Below, one piece after another: positions 5,964-6,312 of a stretch of 6,312 nucleotides of DNA. The translations under genes and the position numbers were made by a program. The DNA comes from 73-13 sp035555435 (GTDB taxonomy: Bacteria; Actinomycetota; Actinomycetes; Actinomycetales; Microbacteriaceae). How positions within the stretch are numbered: the first letter of the stretch is position 1; each line of letters begins with the position of its first letter. The stretch spans positions 1-6,312 of the forward strand of contig DATMGN010000018.1 of the NCBI GenBank assembly GCA_035555435.1, written 5' to 3'. The notes under the pieces are model-generated. The model had not been told where the DNA came from and did no database searches. It was given only the letters and a program-made list of their open reading frames with translations.

Positions 5964-5979
5964 CCGCTTCTTCAAGCGG
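5964..5979 (-). promoter_or_regulatory. Small hairpin in the leader of a secreted-protein gene
   Basis: CCGCTT (5964-5969) and AAGCGG (5974-5979) form a perfect 6-bp stem around a four-base loop. The repeat lies 11-26 bases upstream of the start codon at 5953, close to the ribosome site. It could modulate translation or be a binding site. Confidence 0.35.
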
Positions 5980-5985
5980 GGCATG

Positions 5986-6014
5986 ATATAAGCCTGGATG
6001 GTAGCGATTGCCAA
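5986..6014 (-). promoter_or_regulatory. Possible promoter for the secreted-protein gene at 5630-5953
   Basis: On the complement, TTGGCA (6009-6014) matches five of six -35 consensus bases. At exactly 17 bases it is followed by TTATAT (5986-5991), a weak -10. If real, the -35 box overlaps the start of the divergent lipoprotein gene, or that gene begins further in than 5998. Confidence 0.35.
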
Positions 6015-6312
6015 GATGAAAGGCCATAGGAACGTGCATTCGAGCCGCGCTCTAGGTGCCAATACGTCACGCCGCAACAAGCGGGCTGTTGGGGCCTTGA
6101 TGGTCGCTGGCGCAGCACTGGTCCTATCGGGGTGCGCGGTCGCGGTCCCCTCCGGATCACCAGTCCTGCTACCGGAGGGCCGCAGCCTCTCCTCGGCCGG
6201 AAACGACCTCTATGACTGCATTACGGAGAAGGGCTGGGATGTGACCCTCCGATGGGATGGCGGTGTCGAGGCGTCAACCGAAACAATCCCTCAAGAACAG
6301 TACAACCTGTAC
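5998..6312 (+). CDS. Lipoprotein of the same family, 5' part only (copy 3, cut by window edge)
   Basis: This frame is open from ATG 5998 to the last base, giving 105 residues without a stop. Residues 30-46 form a lipoprotein signal (RAVGALMVAGAALVLSGC, lipid Cys46). After it, CITEKGWDV (74-82) and DGGV (87-90) align with CLAEDGFEA and DGGI of the lipoprotein at 4923-5546, and EQYNLY (100-105) aligns with the EAYAIAY region just before the next conserved Cys. The segment between lipid Cys and first conserved Cys is only 27 residues, against about 57-60 in the other two, so the PD-ERP block is missing. The start is uncertain. ATG 5998, ATG 6016 and GTG 6034 are all in frame, none has a good ribosome site, and the later ones give a more usual signal-peptide length. 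It diverges from the secreted-protein gene at 5630-5953. Its remaining sequence lies outside the window. Confidence 0.8.
   Translation, partial: MVAIAKMKGHRNVHSSRALGANTSRRNKRAVGALMVAGAALVLSGCAVAVPSGSPVLLPEGRSLSSAGNDLYDCITEKGWDVTLRWDGGVEASTETIPQEQYNLY

Noticed and set aside
1..6312. CRISPR array, insertion sequence, tRNA or prophage element
   Set aside because: No regularly spaced repeats, transposase or integrase motifs, terminal repeats or tRNA-like cloverleaf were seen.

Overview
The window is GC-rich DNA whose coding features fit a high-GC Gram-positive bacterium. These features are a strong G/C third-position bias, GTG start use, Sec and lipoprotein signal peptides with Ala-rich cores, and terminator hairpins without U-tracts. 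I think an actinobacterium of the Microbacteriaceae type is most likely, but the sequence alone does not fix the genus. There is no rRNA, tRNA, transposase, integrase or CRISPR array.

The window is a single accessory locus of eight complete genes and one gene cut by the right edge. At its centre (1186-4029, +) is a tightly packed three-gene operon. It encodes a membrane-anchored HlyD/MFP-like adaptor with a built-in peptidoglycan-binding domain, a MacB/LolD-class ABC ATPase, and a four-helix FtsX/MacB-type permease. This adaptor + ATPase + permease set is the arrangement known from bacteriocin loci of the lactococcin-972 group.

Two kinds of small exported protein flank the operon. The first kind is four Sec-exported proteins of 99-108 residues (10-333, 4145-4471, 4503-4802 and 5630-5953, all on the minus strand). 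They differ in sequence but share a frame: a signal peptide, a Cys 8-11 residues into the mature chain, a His 18-20 residues later, and a second Cys 1-5 residues from the C-terminus. The Cys-Cys distance is 62-67 residues in all four. I read them as diversified two-Cys, lactococcin-972-like bacteriocin candidates. The second kind is three lipoproteins (426-1076 +, 4923-5546 - and 5998 to the edge +). The two complete ones share four conserved Cys after the lipid Cys and clear motifs. The partial one aligns with them where it can be compared, and it starts a gene that leaves the window.

The layout pairs toxin-like with lipoprotein genes. Two secreted-protein genes stand head-to-head with a lipoprotein gene (333/426 and 5953/5998). 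The remaining lipoprotein lies between secreted-protein genes on the same strand (5953->5630, 5546->4923, 4802->4503, 4471->4145). The working model is inference: a multi-effector contact or antagonism locus in which the lipoproteins give self-protection (or act as partners) on the outer face of the membrane and the ABC complex gives transport-based immunity or assists release. Intergenic regions hold several inverted repeats. These include a bidirectional terminator-like region with three copies of one 8-mer (4081-4130) and a 16-bp perfect palindrome in the leader of one secreted-protein gene (4819-4834). No gene-free stretch exceeds about 120 bases.
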